Assembly: GCA_030549175.1 (NCBI GenBank)
Contig: JAUKUA010000003.1
Location: 5,208,001 to 5,272,000, forward strand
DNA: 64,000 nt
Direction: 5' to 3'
Origin: Lasiosphaeris hirsuta
Lineage: Eukaryota; Ascomycota; Sordariomycetes; Sordariales; Lasiosphaeriaceae
The notes under the pieces were generated by a model. The model was given only the letters and a program-made list of their open reading frames with translations, did not search any database and was not told where the DNA came from. Every line of letters begins with the position of its first letter. The stretch's first letter is position 1. The position numbers and the translations under genes were made by a program. This document shows, piece after piece, positions 1 through 11,414 of this stretch.

Positions 1-2343
1 GCTTGGCTGCCTTGATGTGCGCCCCGCAAGAATTCCGTTATCATGGCTCCGCTCGCTGAAGGGCTTAAGACCGTGGCCGGTGGAGGCGGCTGAAAGCGAG
101 ATGCCGTTAATCGTCATGATAGTAGACGAATTTGGCAACCTCAGCGGCGCCACTTCAGATACTAGCCGCAACCTTGGCTTATGCTCAAATGTCGTATTGA
201 GCTGGCGAGGTGACTCATAAACAGAACGTATTGACAAACATGATGTATCGGCCGTTGTCCCTAGGCTGTAGCCTCACATCTAGACCAGGTGTTGAGGAAG
301 GTCGTCAAAAAAGTTTTATCGTTTTAATTACTGGGCGAGCTGGAAGGCTTCCATCTGGATCCTCGCCATCCATTCCAGACATGGGTATTTGACGCTAGCA
401 TCGACAATTAATTCTCTCAAAATTCGAAGCTGTGGTCTCTTTGTAGGTCATTCTGCGTCGTTGAGCGTAGGGACCGGAGGCTGCCGTACCATTGCGGATT
501 ATGGTTCACACATACCGATACCAAAAATATACATAGTGTCGCGCTTGCATCGAGAGCACGGCATCGAGATCCAACCATGGTTCTCATTGGACGATCCGGC
601 AAGGGCTGCATTGTGGTAATTGGTGGATAGCGCCTAGGCCTCCCCAAACGAGCAATTCCAGAACCCGCTAAATTGACAATACGAGCGCCATCCAACCCCG
701 AAATGAAATCCACCAGAGGGACAGACAGCGCGGACAAGGAGATGAAAAAGCTGCATAGCGAATCCATGCAAATCCAGACAAGTCCATGCACTTACACAGC
801 GACAGGTCTGGTTTTTGTTATGCATGGGTACATACGTATATGTACATAGATACCAGGCTAGCAGTGGGAAGATGAGATCCAACCCTTGTTCGTTTGTTGG
901 CGCAGAACTTCAAAGCTGTATCGATGAGAAGAGATGCCTCGTTATGATATGGGGAAGGTTTTTGCTTAATAAAAAAAATACCAAGTCTACCTTCTAGAAT
1001 GCCCAAAACGGCGATTTTGGTGCTGTAAAGCCTTGCCGGGACTTCAATATCTCTTTTGGTGAGAATGTTCCGCGTCAACGAAAAACCAGGGTTAGAGCGC
1101 ATTTTTATTGTCCGTCTTTCAAACTGATATGTTTGTGACGTTGCGCCGGAAGACGAACATCTAAACTTTCTGTGTTAGCCAGATCAGAAACGAGTGCCAA
1201 GCAAGTATTTATTAACACTTAACCTGAGCACCATTTGTCAAAGGAGCACCTTGGACTCGCCAACACCATATTTTAGTGACAGCTAGCAGTTATTGAAGAG
1301 CCCCACGCCCTCCATGGTGTGAAAGAGAAACTATCACCGGCGATGAAGAATCCCGTGACGTTGAAGTTGGTATCATAGCCGGCAAGACTGACGCTGCTTC
1401 TGAAAATCAAGACGCTCAGATTCTGCCCGGCTCGGCTCGTTCGGGCGAGGTGCATACCGGGCTCTTTCATGGCCTCGTCTATTTTATCACATCGGCAGAA
1501 GTCGAAGACATCCCACGATCTCGATTTCCCATATTCCCGGTGCAACTATATCGACGGCGCGGTGTTTGCTCGCTGTGTGAGCCCTATGTCGAATCCTTCC
1601 GAAGGCGAGAGCGGTGTGTGAAATATCGTGGGGGCTCGGTTGAGCGCGCAGAGCTGCGTGGAATTTGGCGTTTTGGAAGATCACGGGACATCGCAAGTGG
1701 TCGGTATTGCTTCCTTCGTGTCGAAACATCCCGCGTTCAGGACCAGAGTCTGGGATGGATTAGGGGGCGTATAATGGGCCTTAAGTAAAATTGACGACGG
1801 CAAAGCTATCGCCCGGCTGTCAGGCCGAGAAACACGGCCAAGAATGACACGAAGTCGGTTAATTTAGTACAACTTGAACGGCGTGGTAGTCGAGTTCGTT
1901 GCGACGCCCACTAGGAGAATTTAAGAATGTCACATGGCCACTGCACCACGTACTCGTACGGAAGCCACGAGACAGAGATCGCGCGATGCAAGCTGAGCTG
2001 GGTCCCCCACCTTTTTCGTGGTTGGCCGAAATGCCAATTAGAAACCGAATGCGGATGGGGAGAGGGGGAGGGGGCAGTAGAATGCAACGCGGAATCGATA
2101 ACCACGACTTTCTCCAACACCTGCACCAGCACTCTGCAACTTGAACCTAACACGTCAAACTGGGATCAAGTCATGTCAATGTCTTCCTTACTATGATGGA
2201 CCGCCGGTCTTCGATTGAACCTGAAATGCAATTTTAGCTCGTATTGTTTTGTTTACTTATATTCTGTTTTCCTTATCTCCGTCCCTTTATCGCACACCTC
2301 ACCTCGCCGACGTCATTCATTCCCAGCCTCCGATTCCACCGCC
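1..2343. other. Left flank without a supportable gene
   Basis: No ORF here has a recognised domain together with a good start and splice signals. Two minus-strand frames (1487-1729 and 1273-1545) are open and lie next to each other, with a frame change between them near 1500. They could be remnants of one coding region or chance. The last 130 bases are pyrimidine-rich and look like the leader of the F-box gene that starts at 2344. Confidence 0.5.
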
Positions 2344-3898
2344 ATGGCCGTGTTTGTTGACCTGGAAGACGAGGACATCGAGGCGCCCCAAGACGGCAAG
2401 CCCCCTCGGTGGAATGTGGGCATCGATGCTGTCAAGGCTGCTGCGGTGAACGAGGTAGCCGGCGGCGGCGCCAATTCCGGCATCGTGGGGAGCGCCTCGG
2501 GCAAGCAACGCGAGGAGGCTCACGAGCTTGTAGTCAGGAAGAATCCGAACCGAAACTCCATGACCAAGGCTTTGGGATGCTATCCGTAGGCGGAACCTCC
2601 TTGCCCCCTATTACTTTCGTTATGATACCTGGCTCTTAAAGATCTCCCCCTTCCGGGAGGAGGGGCTGGAGATTACTGACTGGTTGTTCTTTTTGCGTGA
2701 ATCCAGTATCATTGTGTCCGTGGCCGCCTCCATCGACCTCAACACACTCGATAACCTGTCGCGGACCTGTCGCCAGATGCGCGCCAACCTGCTGCAGTAT
2801 CGCAAGATGCTTCTGGCCTCGACGCTTCACTGCTCGAACGAGGACATCCCTGTTGACCCCGACGAGGTCATGCGGTATCGCGCCCGTGCCGGAAACTGGT
2901 TTTACATGCAAGATATCGGGCGCTCTGCTTTTACCGCCAAGTCAGGACGGTGCGCCCGTGATCTGGTTGCGGGATGCCGAAGGTGCGGAACAGTTGTCTG
3001 CCGGGTAAGTTGAGTTGTGGCCCAGCTCAGAAGTGAACCCCTTTAACTTGACCACCATATTGATCAGATACCCTTCTTAGAATTGCGCCATCAAGCCCCC
3101 AGCTCCTATCGTCCTCCGTGATAGGCATCGCCGGCTATGTACAGCCTGCACCGATGCACCGTTAGGGAGTCTTGTCAAGCCACGACTCGGTCCGGAGTTC
3201 TCTCTTGACTCGGGCGACATGGAACGTGCTATCTGCCAATGTGACTCGTCGTTGGGAGTCTGGCTCTGCCAGCCATGCGGACGAACCATCCGTAGCCGCG
3301 ATAACGAGTATAGAAGGTAAGCCTCTCCTACCCCGCGACCAATGTTGCCTCTCTGATTCCTTGCAGCATTTGGAAATGGCGTAACACCTACACCGAACAG
3401 CTCGGCGGCCTTGGCACTGGCATCGGCGATGGTGATCGAGGCGTCCCCTGTGGCCGCGAGACCGAGTGTTCCGCTGCCCGCGAGCGCGAGCAGCAAACAG
3501 ACTGCGACGCCGAGGACGCTCGTGAGGCGGACAGTTACCTGTCCGCTGTGGCCGCAGGTAGCGGCGGGAGCAGCAGCGCTGGTAGCCCCAACATCAGCGC
3601 AAATGCTGCCGCCGGCGGGTCCCCTGTACTCGGCCGCCGTACACCCAGCCCCCAGCTCGGGCCGGGATATGAGCGGCACGAGATCGAGGGCATTGGCGGT
3701 GTGATGAAGAAGAAGAAGCTGCGTATGGTGCGTATCGGCGCATGTGTACCTGAGTGGGAAGACGAACGGGTACGGGGAGAGATTATGGGGCGTGAGGTGC
3801 AGGGACGACGGAGCTGGTGTGGGTGGTGCTGGAGAGTGATCCCGGGGAAGAAGGATTATGAGGCTGCGCGGCAGGCGGGGAAAGGGGCTCTTGGCTGA
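2344..3898 (+). CDS. F-box-like protein with cysteine-rich C-terminal region
   Basis: I rebuilt four exons: 2344-2585, 2707-3004, 3081-3316 and 3367-3898, giving about 435 residues. Intron 1 has a GTAGGC donor and a TACTGAC branch site; donors 2 and 3 are GTAAGT and GTAAGC. The ATG at 2344 lies in a good context (CGCCATGGCC). Residues 80-110 contain an F-box-like segment (SIDLNTLDNLSRTCRQ). A region with repeated CxxC pairs follows (CRRCG, CRNC, CTAC, CQC, CQPC), as in the zinc-ribbon-like F-box proteins of ascomycetes. A Gly/Ser-rich linker and a basic tail (GVMKKKKLRMVR) end the protein. Known F-box proteins recruit substrates to SCF ubiquitin ligases; the substrate here is unknown. The F-box match is partial, so the family call is moderate, while the exon structure is well supported by frame continuity. 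Confidence 0.75.
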
Positions 3899-4521
3899 GC
3901 GAGGTGTATTGGATATGTTTACGAGGGACGTGGTTGAGTGGTTTGGCTTGGAGGGCTGTTGCGGGCTAGGTTTTGGTTTTCTCATACCTTCCAACGGCTT
4001 TGTATACTGATAGATGAAGACAGCGACAAGGAGAGGGAAAACGGTGTGTTGTGATAGCCCTGGGGACAGAACTACCTCGCTGAATTCAATAACCATTCGA
4101 AAGGCGAATTTAGGTATCCGATTCAATGGCATGTGCGGAATATGCAAGGTAAAATATTGGTAAAATATTTATAACAGGTATTGTATAGTATAATATGAAG
4201 ACAAGAAGTTTCCTTAATACGGGCGCGTGCCGAGTAGTAGCTTCTTTTCTACTAACCGCAACGCCTATCCTAATGGAGAGGTATGCTTGGCCCCCCTCAG
4301 ACCTCCTCATCGTACAATGTAAGGGTGATGCATGCTGCAGCGACGAACACAGGGCAGAGGTTCCTGAACTGGTATCCTTCGCTTCATCAATCCAGCCCCC
4401 ATCTCTTTCATGAGAGGATTTACCTCACACTCCTCCTCATATCATATCCACTGAGCCCTCGCCACTGGACAACATAATGTAGTGCCACTCCTCAGACGCT
4501 ACCATCCACGTACCAACAAGG
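3899..4521. other. Intergenic gap between F-box gene and mL58
   Basis: These two genes converge here. The gap is AT-rich around 4140-4210 (TAAAATATT-like words), as expected of overlapping 3' regions. No gene is seen. Confidence 0.6.
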
Positions 4522-5235
4522 TTATAATTGGCTGTTGAACAACATCTCCCACCGCCTCTTGCGGTCTTCCCGTGCGGCCGCCCGCCGGGGGCCCCATCGT
4601 TGTCGCACCATCTCGAGTGCCGATTTAATCTTGTCTCGATGCTCGCGCGGTGATGACACGCACATCATGATGAACAGCTTGGAGCACTTGTACCGCTCGG
4701 AGAGGACTGCTACACTGTTTTTGACTGGGTCTTCGGTACGCAGCCGGCGTATCTCCTCAACGTCGGCAGGCGTAAGATGGTGCGGTTTGGGGGTTGAGCA
4801 ATCGGAGCCAAGGAGGGGGGCGTTGGCGATGAAGTCAGCATCGTCTGTTTGTGGCGTTGATGGTGGGGATGTGTGGTTGAATTGGATGGTGGTTGAAGAA
4901 GCGAAGAGCGACGCGGGCAGGTTGGCGCGGCGACGTGGGTCCGATTTGGGGAGAAACTTGAAGGGTGTATGGAAGACTGAGGGCGCGGATGCAGGCGGGT
5001 TGAAGATGATGGTGTTACTGCCGGACTTAGGCTTTCGGTCCAGAAAGGATGGGTGCGGCGGGATGTTGAGGGCGCGTCTCGTCCTTGATCGGGTCGACTG
5101 CTTGCGGGCTCCGGTAGCGGTGGTAGGCAGGCGGATCGACCGCAGCAATACGCGGCTGCTCTGTGAGGAAGCGGAGGAGATGGGGAGGTGCTGGCAGCAG
5201 CTCGCGGCCGTTCTTCTTGTGAGTTGGGCCTCCAT
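4522..5235 (-). CDS. MRPL20: Mitochondrial large-subunit ribosomal protein mL58 (MRPL20 family)
   Basis: This is an intronless gene of 237 codons. The start chosen is the ATG at 5235 (MEAQL), because the frame further upstream has only a TTG. The first ~60 residues are Ser/Arg-rich, poor in acids and fit a mitochondrial import sequence. The C-terminal half holds the family's conserved block: LTPADVEEIRRLRTEDP at about 157-173, then a Ser/Lys-rich helix and a basic Arg-rich end (RQRWGPRRAAAREDRKRR). Fungal mL58 (formerly L20) is a structural component of the 54S mitoribosome. The gene converges on the F-box gene. Family recognition rests on the LTPxxxxEIRRLRxEDP block; length fits fungal members. 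Confidence 0.88.
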   Translation of the reverse strand: MEAQLTRRTAASCCQHLPISSASSQSSRVLLRSIRLPTTATGARKQSTRSRTRRALNIPPHPSFLDRKPKSGSNTIIFNPPASAPSVFHTPFKFLPKSDPRRRANLPASLFASSTTIQFNHTSPPSTPQTDDADFIANAPLLGSDCSTPKPHHLTPADVEEIRRLRTEDPVKNSVAVLSERYKCSKLFIMMCVSSPREHRDKIKSALEMVRQRWGPRRAAAREDRKRRWEMLFNSQL

Positions 5236-8169
5236 GGTTGCCGCGAGCAAAATTTGATGGGAGGGCGGGATCTGGTTGCAAGAGTAATTGAGGGCGTCAA
5301 ACGCGAATTGTGGATAGGAAAATGAGCCGCCGATAGAATGAGAGTGATTTCGGCAGCGATTGGTTGGTTGTGGTTGTATAGACTCTTTCCAACGCAGCCG
5401 TACACCGCGTTTCTCCGTTCTGCCTCAACAGCTTGCAGTCGCGAATGCATGGTTCCAAAGATTGAACTTTTCGAAAACGAATGGGGCTGTCACGTGGTCT
5501 GGGCGCTGAGTGCTGAGCTCGGGCCAAGGTCAACGGGCTTTGGCCAATCAAGTTGACGCCGGGTTCGCTCCGGGTTTCCGGGTTCAAAGCTCGGTTCAGC
5601 GGATTGCCGGGGTTGCCAGGGCTACCCGGAGACCGGGTTTGGCTTGGAGCCTGTTGGGTTCAGCCTAACATGAGAGAGTCGCGATCGATCCTTTCTCCAT
5701 AACCGCAACCCGGACATGCAGACAGCACGCGCTTCACGAAACAACAGGTTTTCTTACGCCAGCAATAACAAGCAAACGTTCATGGGACGATGGGACAGAA
5801 TTAAAGCCGGCTGGGTTCTCCCGATTTTGCTTCAGCTCCGGTTAGGAGCAGACTTGCATATCAGCTGGGAACGTTGTACATCTATCGGTATAGCTACCTG
5901 CTGTGGGACGCCGCAATCAGGGGGTTTGGCCGGTGTGCATGCACATGACTAACTTCCCCTCTCAAGAAACATAGCAATCATCACGAGGTCCTGTTTGCTT
6001 TCTTATTGCAAGGCTAGCATCCGTACCATGGCACGAAGAGATGCAGAGGCCCTTTCGGCTTTCGCCGCAAATGCCCGTAGAGTGTGGTCATTTTGCAATC
6101 CTGTGATTTTGGATTTCTGCGAGGTGTCCTCGCCCCTTGTTGTGTGACGTACGGATTAAGGTTCCTGTCAATTCGGTCAATCATTCCTTTGAGTTAGTTT
6201 CTCCGTCTAGCCGTCCACATGCAAGCCAGGGGCAATGAGACCCCTTTTGACGGGTGATGTTGATGGCGGAGGGAAGATAGAGAAGTAGCATAGGCTGCGA
6301 CATTGGTTCCGGCGGGACGGGGCTATTATGCTGTTCGCATGAACACATTGCCGCAGTTGACAGTGCCGTCGCCCGTTTGGGCATATTTTGTTTCAATGTG
6401 ATTATCAAGGCCCTAATTGTTTCTAAAAGAGAACACAGAGCTGGGTGATTGCCCATGTAGATAGCGGGACCTATAGTCATCAGAATCCCAGACCGTCTCA
6501 CGGCAAAGGAGGCTCGACTAGGCAGCCAGGAGATTCGAGGTTTCTCTGGCATAAGGCTGTGTTGCTGAAGGTGGTGCTGTGTGGTGCGATTGCTGTGGCT
6601 GCCTGACTTCTATTTTCCGACGGTGGCCCTAGGCTGGCTCCTCAAACCACCACTGAGATGGGAGACGGATTTGATTGCAGTGACTTGATGCGACGCGAGT
6701 GCTGGATCGGCCCAATCAGGCGCTGGTGCTAGCCTCCAACAGCTCCCACATGCCGCCAGACGGTGTCGAGCATGTGTCGGTTTCTGTCCGACACAAGAAG
6801 TTGGCACTCAGTAGGTGCCAGAACAAGGATTAGCAGCGAGCTGACGAAGGTCCTAAAGGTCCTGAAGGCCCATTCAGAATCCCAAGAGAGGAAAAAAGCT
6901 GAGAAAAAGAAAAGGTTCTCGCGGGGCAACCGACATCACGTTCCTGGACTCGAGACAGGCCCCCCTTTTAGCGTGTGGCTCGTGCACTACGTTACCCCTC
7001 GGTTCCCCTGCTTCCTGCTTCCTGCTTTCGATGCAGACGCAGGCGCAGGAGCTCGGAATTTAGTACTTCCCGCATTGGGTGTGAATGCCAACCACTTCAG
7101 GTGTCGTGTCCCCTTTGCGGCTGGAGAGGCGGCGCAGCCCAACGCATTTCCATATCACGCAGTATTAGGATCCGAGTTTGCTCAGTCATGCCAGAAGACT
7201 CCATGTTGTTGCTCGACACCACACTAATTCGTATGTAGAAAGGGACTGGGTCTGACGGGCACGACGGGGTACCTACAGCTCGGTCTTGGCAGCCAGGAGG
7301 TATCCGGCTTGGACTGGCCAAGGGGGGACTTGCACAGTAGCGCGCTGGGACGGCATTACGTCTTTAAACTCAAATCCCCTCCAAGCATCGTCATTCCCTG
7401 CTGATCACGATTTGCTCCCAAACACCAGCGAACACAAGCGATGCCAGCGACACCAGAACCGAGGCTAGCTGCTCCTTACTGCTGCTAGTTCATTACCAAC
7501 TTTCCACCAGCTCGCCGAATCACGGGGTTGCACCAGACCCGAGACTCGACTTCCCGTCCCAAACGGGAGAGACATTGTTCTCGATTCGGACCCAGGAATT
7601 CGATTCTACCTTTTGGGACACAGCACCTCACGCTTCGGACCAGCGTTGCTCAGCTGTTTCTGTGTCGCACACGCTCATACACACAAACACGGACGAAAAG
7701 AAAAGGTATGCAAAATTCCCATAACATTGCCCCATACGAACGTAATTAGGAGTGTGAGGCCACTTTGCAACCGATTTACACGCAGCGAATCGGGGCATCG
7801 GGCCACCGAAGCCATAGGTGCAAGGTCACACGCCGTCTTTTTGTTGCGAGAGATCTCTTTTTACCCCCCACCGCTGCCCTCATCAGCCGATATTGTTAGA
7901 GTCAACTTAATAGCCTCCATCCTCGACATTCCACTGTGTGCTCACGATCGCAACGCTATCCGAAAACATCTCGTTGACCACCTCATGCAGCACTTTTAGA
8001 GACCAACTATCAACTCGACTTTACGACCAAGCGAGATCCTATCATCCGGATCACCAGCTCAACCCTCAGCTCGACCTTTTCACCCGATCAGAAACGCCGA
8101 GCGCCAGACCCGCGAATCGTCTGCAACTACCAGATTCTCGATTTGGCAGATCTTACAGAATTCACCACC
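5236..8169. other. Divergent intergenic region, mL58 to Ser-rich protein
   Basis: This is the shared upstream region of two divergent genes. The part from about 7300 to 8169 is rich in C/T and fits a long 5' leader of the gene at 8170. A GGGTT/CCGGG-rich patch at 5560-5650 includes an 8-bp inverted repeat (CTCCGGGT/ACCCGGAG). A minus-strand frame at 6181-6552 is open from an ATG for 123 codons but shows no domain, and I do not call it a gene. Confidence 0.5.
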
Positions 8170-9264
8170 ATGAGTCTAGCCAGTGCATCGCCCCTTCCAG
8201 GCGGGAAGACTGTTCCCAGGCTGACAGAGCCATCTGAATCCGAGTCGGGCCCAAGCGGCGATTCCACCCCGAGGGCATCAGCGCCCGAAGCTGAGGAGCA
8301 GAAGAAGAAGAAACGAGGTCTGTTTGGGTTTGGCAAGAAGAAGTCGGAGGAGCCATCCAAGTCATCGACAAGAGCAGACCCGCCTAAGGATTTAGCCACG
8401 ACAAGAAGAGCGGCCACGGGCTCACCCGTGTATGGTGAACAACACCCGCATTATATCCCGACGTCGCCGAGCCGGGGCCTTGCCTCGTCACCGTGCCTCG
8501 CCTCCCCCGCTGGCAGCCAGATTTTCGAGCGCGATGTGCAAGAAAGCAGTGTGCATCTACCCAACTCGCCCGCAATCCCCTCGCATATCCAAACTGAGAA
8601 CTACATCCCACCCGTCCTCGATGCATCCTCAGAAGCCATCACCGACGACCATCTGGACCCTGACAGCGTCGAAATTATCACACACACATCGCACCAACCG
8701 GCCTCTGTCACTGTCACTGGCGTCGGCCTCGCCGAGCCCAGCTGGGCCGACGAGCTCGCCGCCTCTTTCTCCTTTTCGGCCTACGGCAGCGATCAGCCGG
8801 GCGGCGACAGCGCATCTAACTACGGTAGCCTCGACACTACCGACGTGCGCCGTCTAAGCTTCATCTCGTTCGCCGATGTTGTTCAAGCCGAGCAGCAGCA
8901 AGGCCCCAGCGCTGGATCTCGCGACAGCATCCACCTTGCGGGCCTTACAAGCCTGTCATCGCTGGGCGGTGGTGGTCACTTCGCGGGTAACCGGTCTCCA
9001 AGTCCAATTCGGTCGCCAGTGTCATCGGTTGGCGGGCCGGGAACTAGCCCGCCGACAAGCAAGTCTGGGTCCATCAAGGGATTGGAAATAGGCGGGTCGC
9101 CAGTGAGGAAACCGCTGGGCAGTCCTACAAGCTTGGGACATAACCATGGGCCAAGTCCTACAGTGAGCGGAGAGCTATCGATTGAGACAATGACGCAGGC
9201 GTTAAGGAGAACAGGGAGTGGGGATCTGAGTGTGTTGAGGAGTTTGCCTACCAGTCCAATCTGA
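8170..9264 (+). CDS. Ser/Pro-rich conserved ascomycete protein with RRLSF motif
   Basis: Single exon, 364 residues, starting at the ATG in CACCACCATGAG; the frame upstream of it contains only a TTG start. The protein is mostly disordered. A basic patch lies at 45-58 (KKKKRGLFGFGKKK) and could act as a nuclear signal or bind acidic membrane. Many SP/TP pairs follow (GNRSPSPIRSP, LGSPTSL). A short conserved-looking block at 224-237 reads DVRRLSFISFADVV; its RRLS is a textbook basophilic-kinase (PKA-type) site. No enzyme domain is visible. I believe similar RRLSFISFADVV blocks occur in other ascomycetes, but this comes from memory and was not searched. It may be a phosphorylated scaffold or regulator; its function is unknown. 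Confidence 0.75.
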   Translation: MSLASASPLPGGKTVPRLTEPSESESGPSGDSTPRASAPEAEEQKKKKRGLFGFGKKKSEEPSKSSTRADPPKDLATTRRAATGSPVYGEQHPHYIPTSPSRGLASSPCLASPAGSQIFERDVQESSVHLPNSPAIPSHIQTENYIPPVLDASSEAITDDHLDPDSVEIITHTSHQPASVTVTGVGLAEPSWADELAASFSFSAYGSDQPGGDSASNYGSLDTTDVRRLSFISFADVVQAEQQQGPSAGSRDSIHLAGLTSLSSLGGGGHFAGNRSPSPIRSPVSSVGGPGTSPPTSKSGSIKGLEIGGSPVRKPLGSPTSLGHNHGPSPTVSGELSIETMTQALRRTGSGDLSVLRSLPTSPI

Positions 9265-11414
9265 TCCTCATCCTGAGATACCATAGGGTCAAGAGCTAGG
9301 AACCGCGATGGACAAATGACGAGGCTGGGATGATGGCAAAGGAGGAAGTTGGTATACCTTTACAAGCACCTGTTTTGCTTATTTTACCTTGCAGGAATAC
9401 CAAAGAAACAGACTTTGAAAAGCGAAGAGGATGGATAGGTGTCTGCTATATCCCTATACGTTGAGAAGGACCGGGGTGATGGGCGTTGTTTCATATTTTG
9501 TTTGGGATCTATTGGTGGTTTTCATTGGCGGAATGGATTCCGGGGCTCTCAGTTAGGATTTATACTGATCTTTCTCTTCGACAAACAACTCATCATCAGA
9601 TGAGTCTTTTTTGGCTTTTGATTCCCCACGCTGGGTATGTTTCGCATCGGCAGGTTCTTGGAGGGACTGATGGCGGAGATTAGGAGACGGGCGGGAAGAC
9701 AGACTAAGAGGACAAGATGGCTTGACTATGGCACAATGGTGTCCGTAGGAGGCATATGAGTTTTAGTTGAGCAAGAAGGGGGATGGGGTGATGAGAGGTT
9801 TCATATAGTGATCTTTTTCCGATTTTATAGGACTCCGTAGGTGCCTGGCTTGGAGAAATATATGGGGCTTTCTTCCTCTAGCCTTTCCAGTTCTTCGATA
9901 CCTCCCTCAGAGCCTTTAGTAGAAGGTCACACGCTAACAAACAAACCAGGGCTGGATTGTAGGTACGTAGTAACTTCCGCAAAACGTCACTGACAGCTGC
10001 TTTGCTGCCTATCCGCAGGGAAGCCTATATCATCGACCAACATCGGAATGCTACTAGCACTTTTGGCTGTGGGATCAGCTCGAGTTCCATATATGGCGCC
10101 CACATCAGATGAACATGTTCTCGGATACAACCAAACACCTCTACGTGAGCTTACGCAGCACGACCAGAAATCGTCTCGCGAGGGAGGCCTCAATGTTGGA
10201 ATGTTGCTAATTCAGAAGGAGTGTCCTCTACCACTTTCCTGTCGAGTAGTTGGCGGTGTACTCGGACTTGTTCTCCAACGAACAGGGCCTGCACGAGGCG
10301 TAAGGCAGGTACGGCGGGGAGCAGCGAAATCGGGCGCCAGACATGGACGCAATCCCAACCTTGGTGTTGCTGGACGGCCACCCGTATGTTATATCACAAC
10401 GGCGCTCAGCGCACCCCTTCCTCTTGCCGCCGCAACCCTTTAAAACCCACACCTCAGAGAGACGTCTGCCCCACGAGCGTTTCAGCCGTCTAAGCGTTCG
10501 TTCTTTCCTCCTCTCATCCCTATCACTCACAGCACTAGTAGAGCATCTGAGGTCTCGGCTGCGTGCTGTGAGTGGTGCACCCATGCATCCTCCAGCAACA
10601 CCGTCCCTCGGTGAACTTTGAGCCAAACGAGCTCCTTCCTTCAATAGGACGGGATTCCATTGTCCGGCACAACGGTTGACCGCGACCTAGAAAAAAATAC
10701 TCCAGCATAGGCAACGATACAATCCATGTCTTGGGCGAGCTAGCTAACACGGATTCAGGGGCTCCCTTTCCGTCCAGTCGGGGATTTTAACCGCTAAGTC
10801 GGCTCGGCGTTGTAACCTAACCCACCGGCACCCGGGCACCCATGCAAACCCTGCAAGCCCTGCAAGCCTCTTGCTGGGCGTGCTCGAAGTGCCCAGCTTT
10901 TGCAATACCAAACGCTATCGTTATCTAATCAAGGGGCACATCCCTCAACAACTTGAGAGGCTGATGGCTGCCCGGTCCTCACCCTCTCCATCTCCCATGT
11001 GATTCTTGGAATGCAACACTTGTAGGTGGGTTTCGTCCTGTCCTACTCTGGGCTCTGGGAACTCATGATGATCGATTCCAGGGGGCGAGAAGAGTCCGAG
11101 GCGAATCCACCCACAATGTGGACACATTCCCAGTGCCCCGAGACTTGAAAGACAAGGTCTATCGTCATTGGATGCTTCCTTATTTCTGAGGGCATCTCAC
11201 CAATATACACTATCGGCAATGTCATGAACTCTACGTGTGTGGCTTGTAACACGTTCCTGTGTGCTTCTCTTATTTATGTCGCCCGTGCTCTCAGCATCCT
11301 CCCTGACTGCATCGAGTGATCGCCACCCTTCCACCCTCTAGCAGACGAGCTCTCGCAACAGTGTGCTTTGACCCGTACCGCCCTCACTCGGGCGATTCCA
11401 AGTGGTCTCCGGTC
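9265..11414. other. Intergenic region upstream of the peptide transporter
   Basis: No supportable gene. A frame from an ATG at 10048 (131 codons) and another at about 10211-10620, interrupted by TAG at 10247 and TAA at 10298, overlap. They could be a decayed coding region, but no family is recognised. A GATA-type word (AGATAA on the minus strand, 10921-10926) lies about 490 bases before the transporter ATG. Such sites bind nitrogen regulators (AreA/NIT2), but one copy is weak evidence. Confidence 0.45.

Noticed and set aside
3077..4147. 356-codon minus-strand ORF
   Set aside because: It is antisense to exons 3 and 4 of the F-box gene, whose splice sites and Cys motifs are consistent; the ORF shows no domain.
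4535..5257. 240-codon plus-strand ORF
   Set aside because: It is the antisense shadow of the mL58 gene.
6181..6552. 123-codon minus-strand ORF with ATG
   Set aside because: No domain, no splice partner, no promoter context; not enough to call a gene.
11316..11414. Upstream extension of the transporter frame
   Set aside because: It begins with GTG only; the first ATG at 11415 gives a normal family N-terminus.
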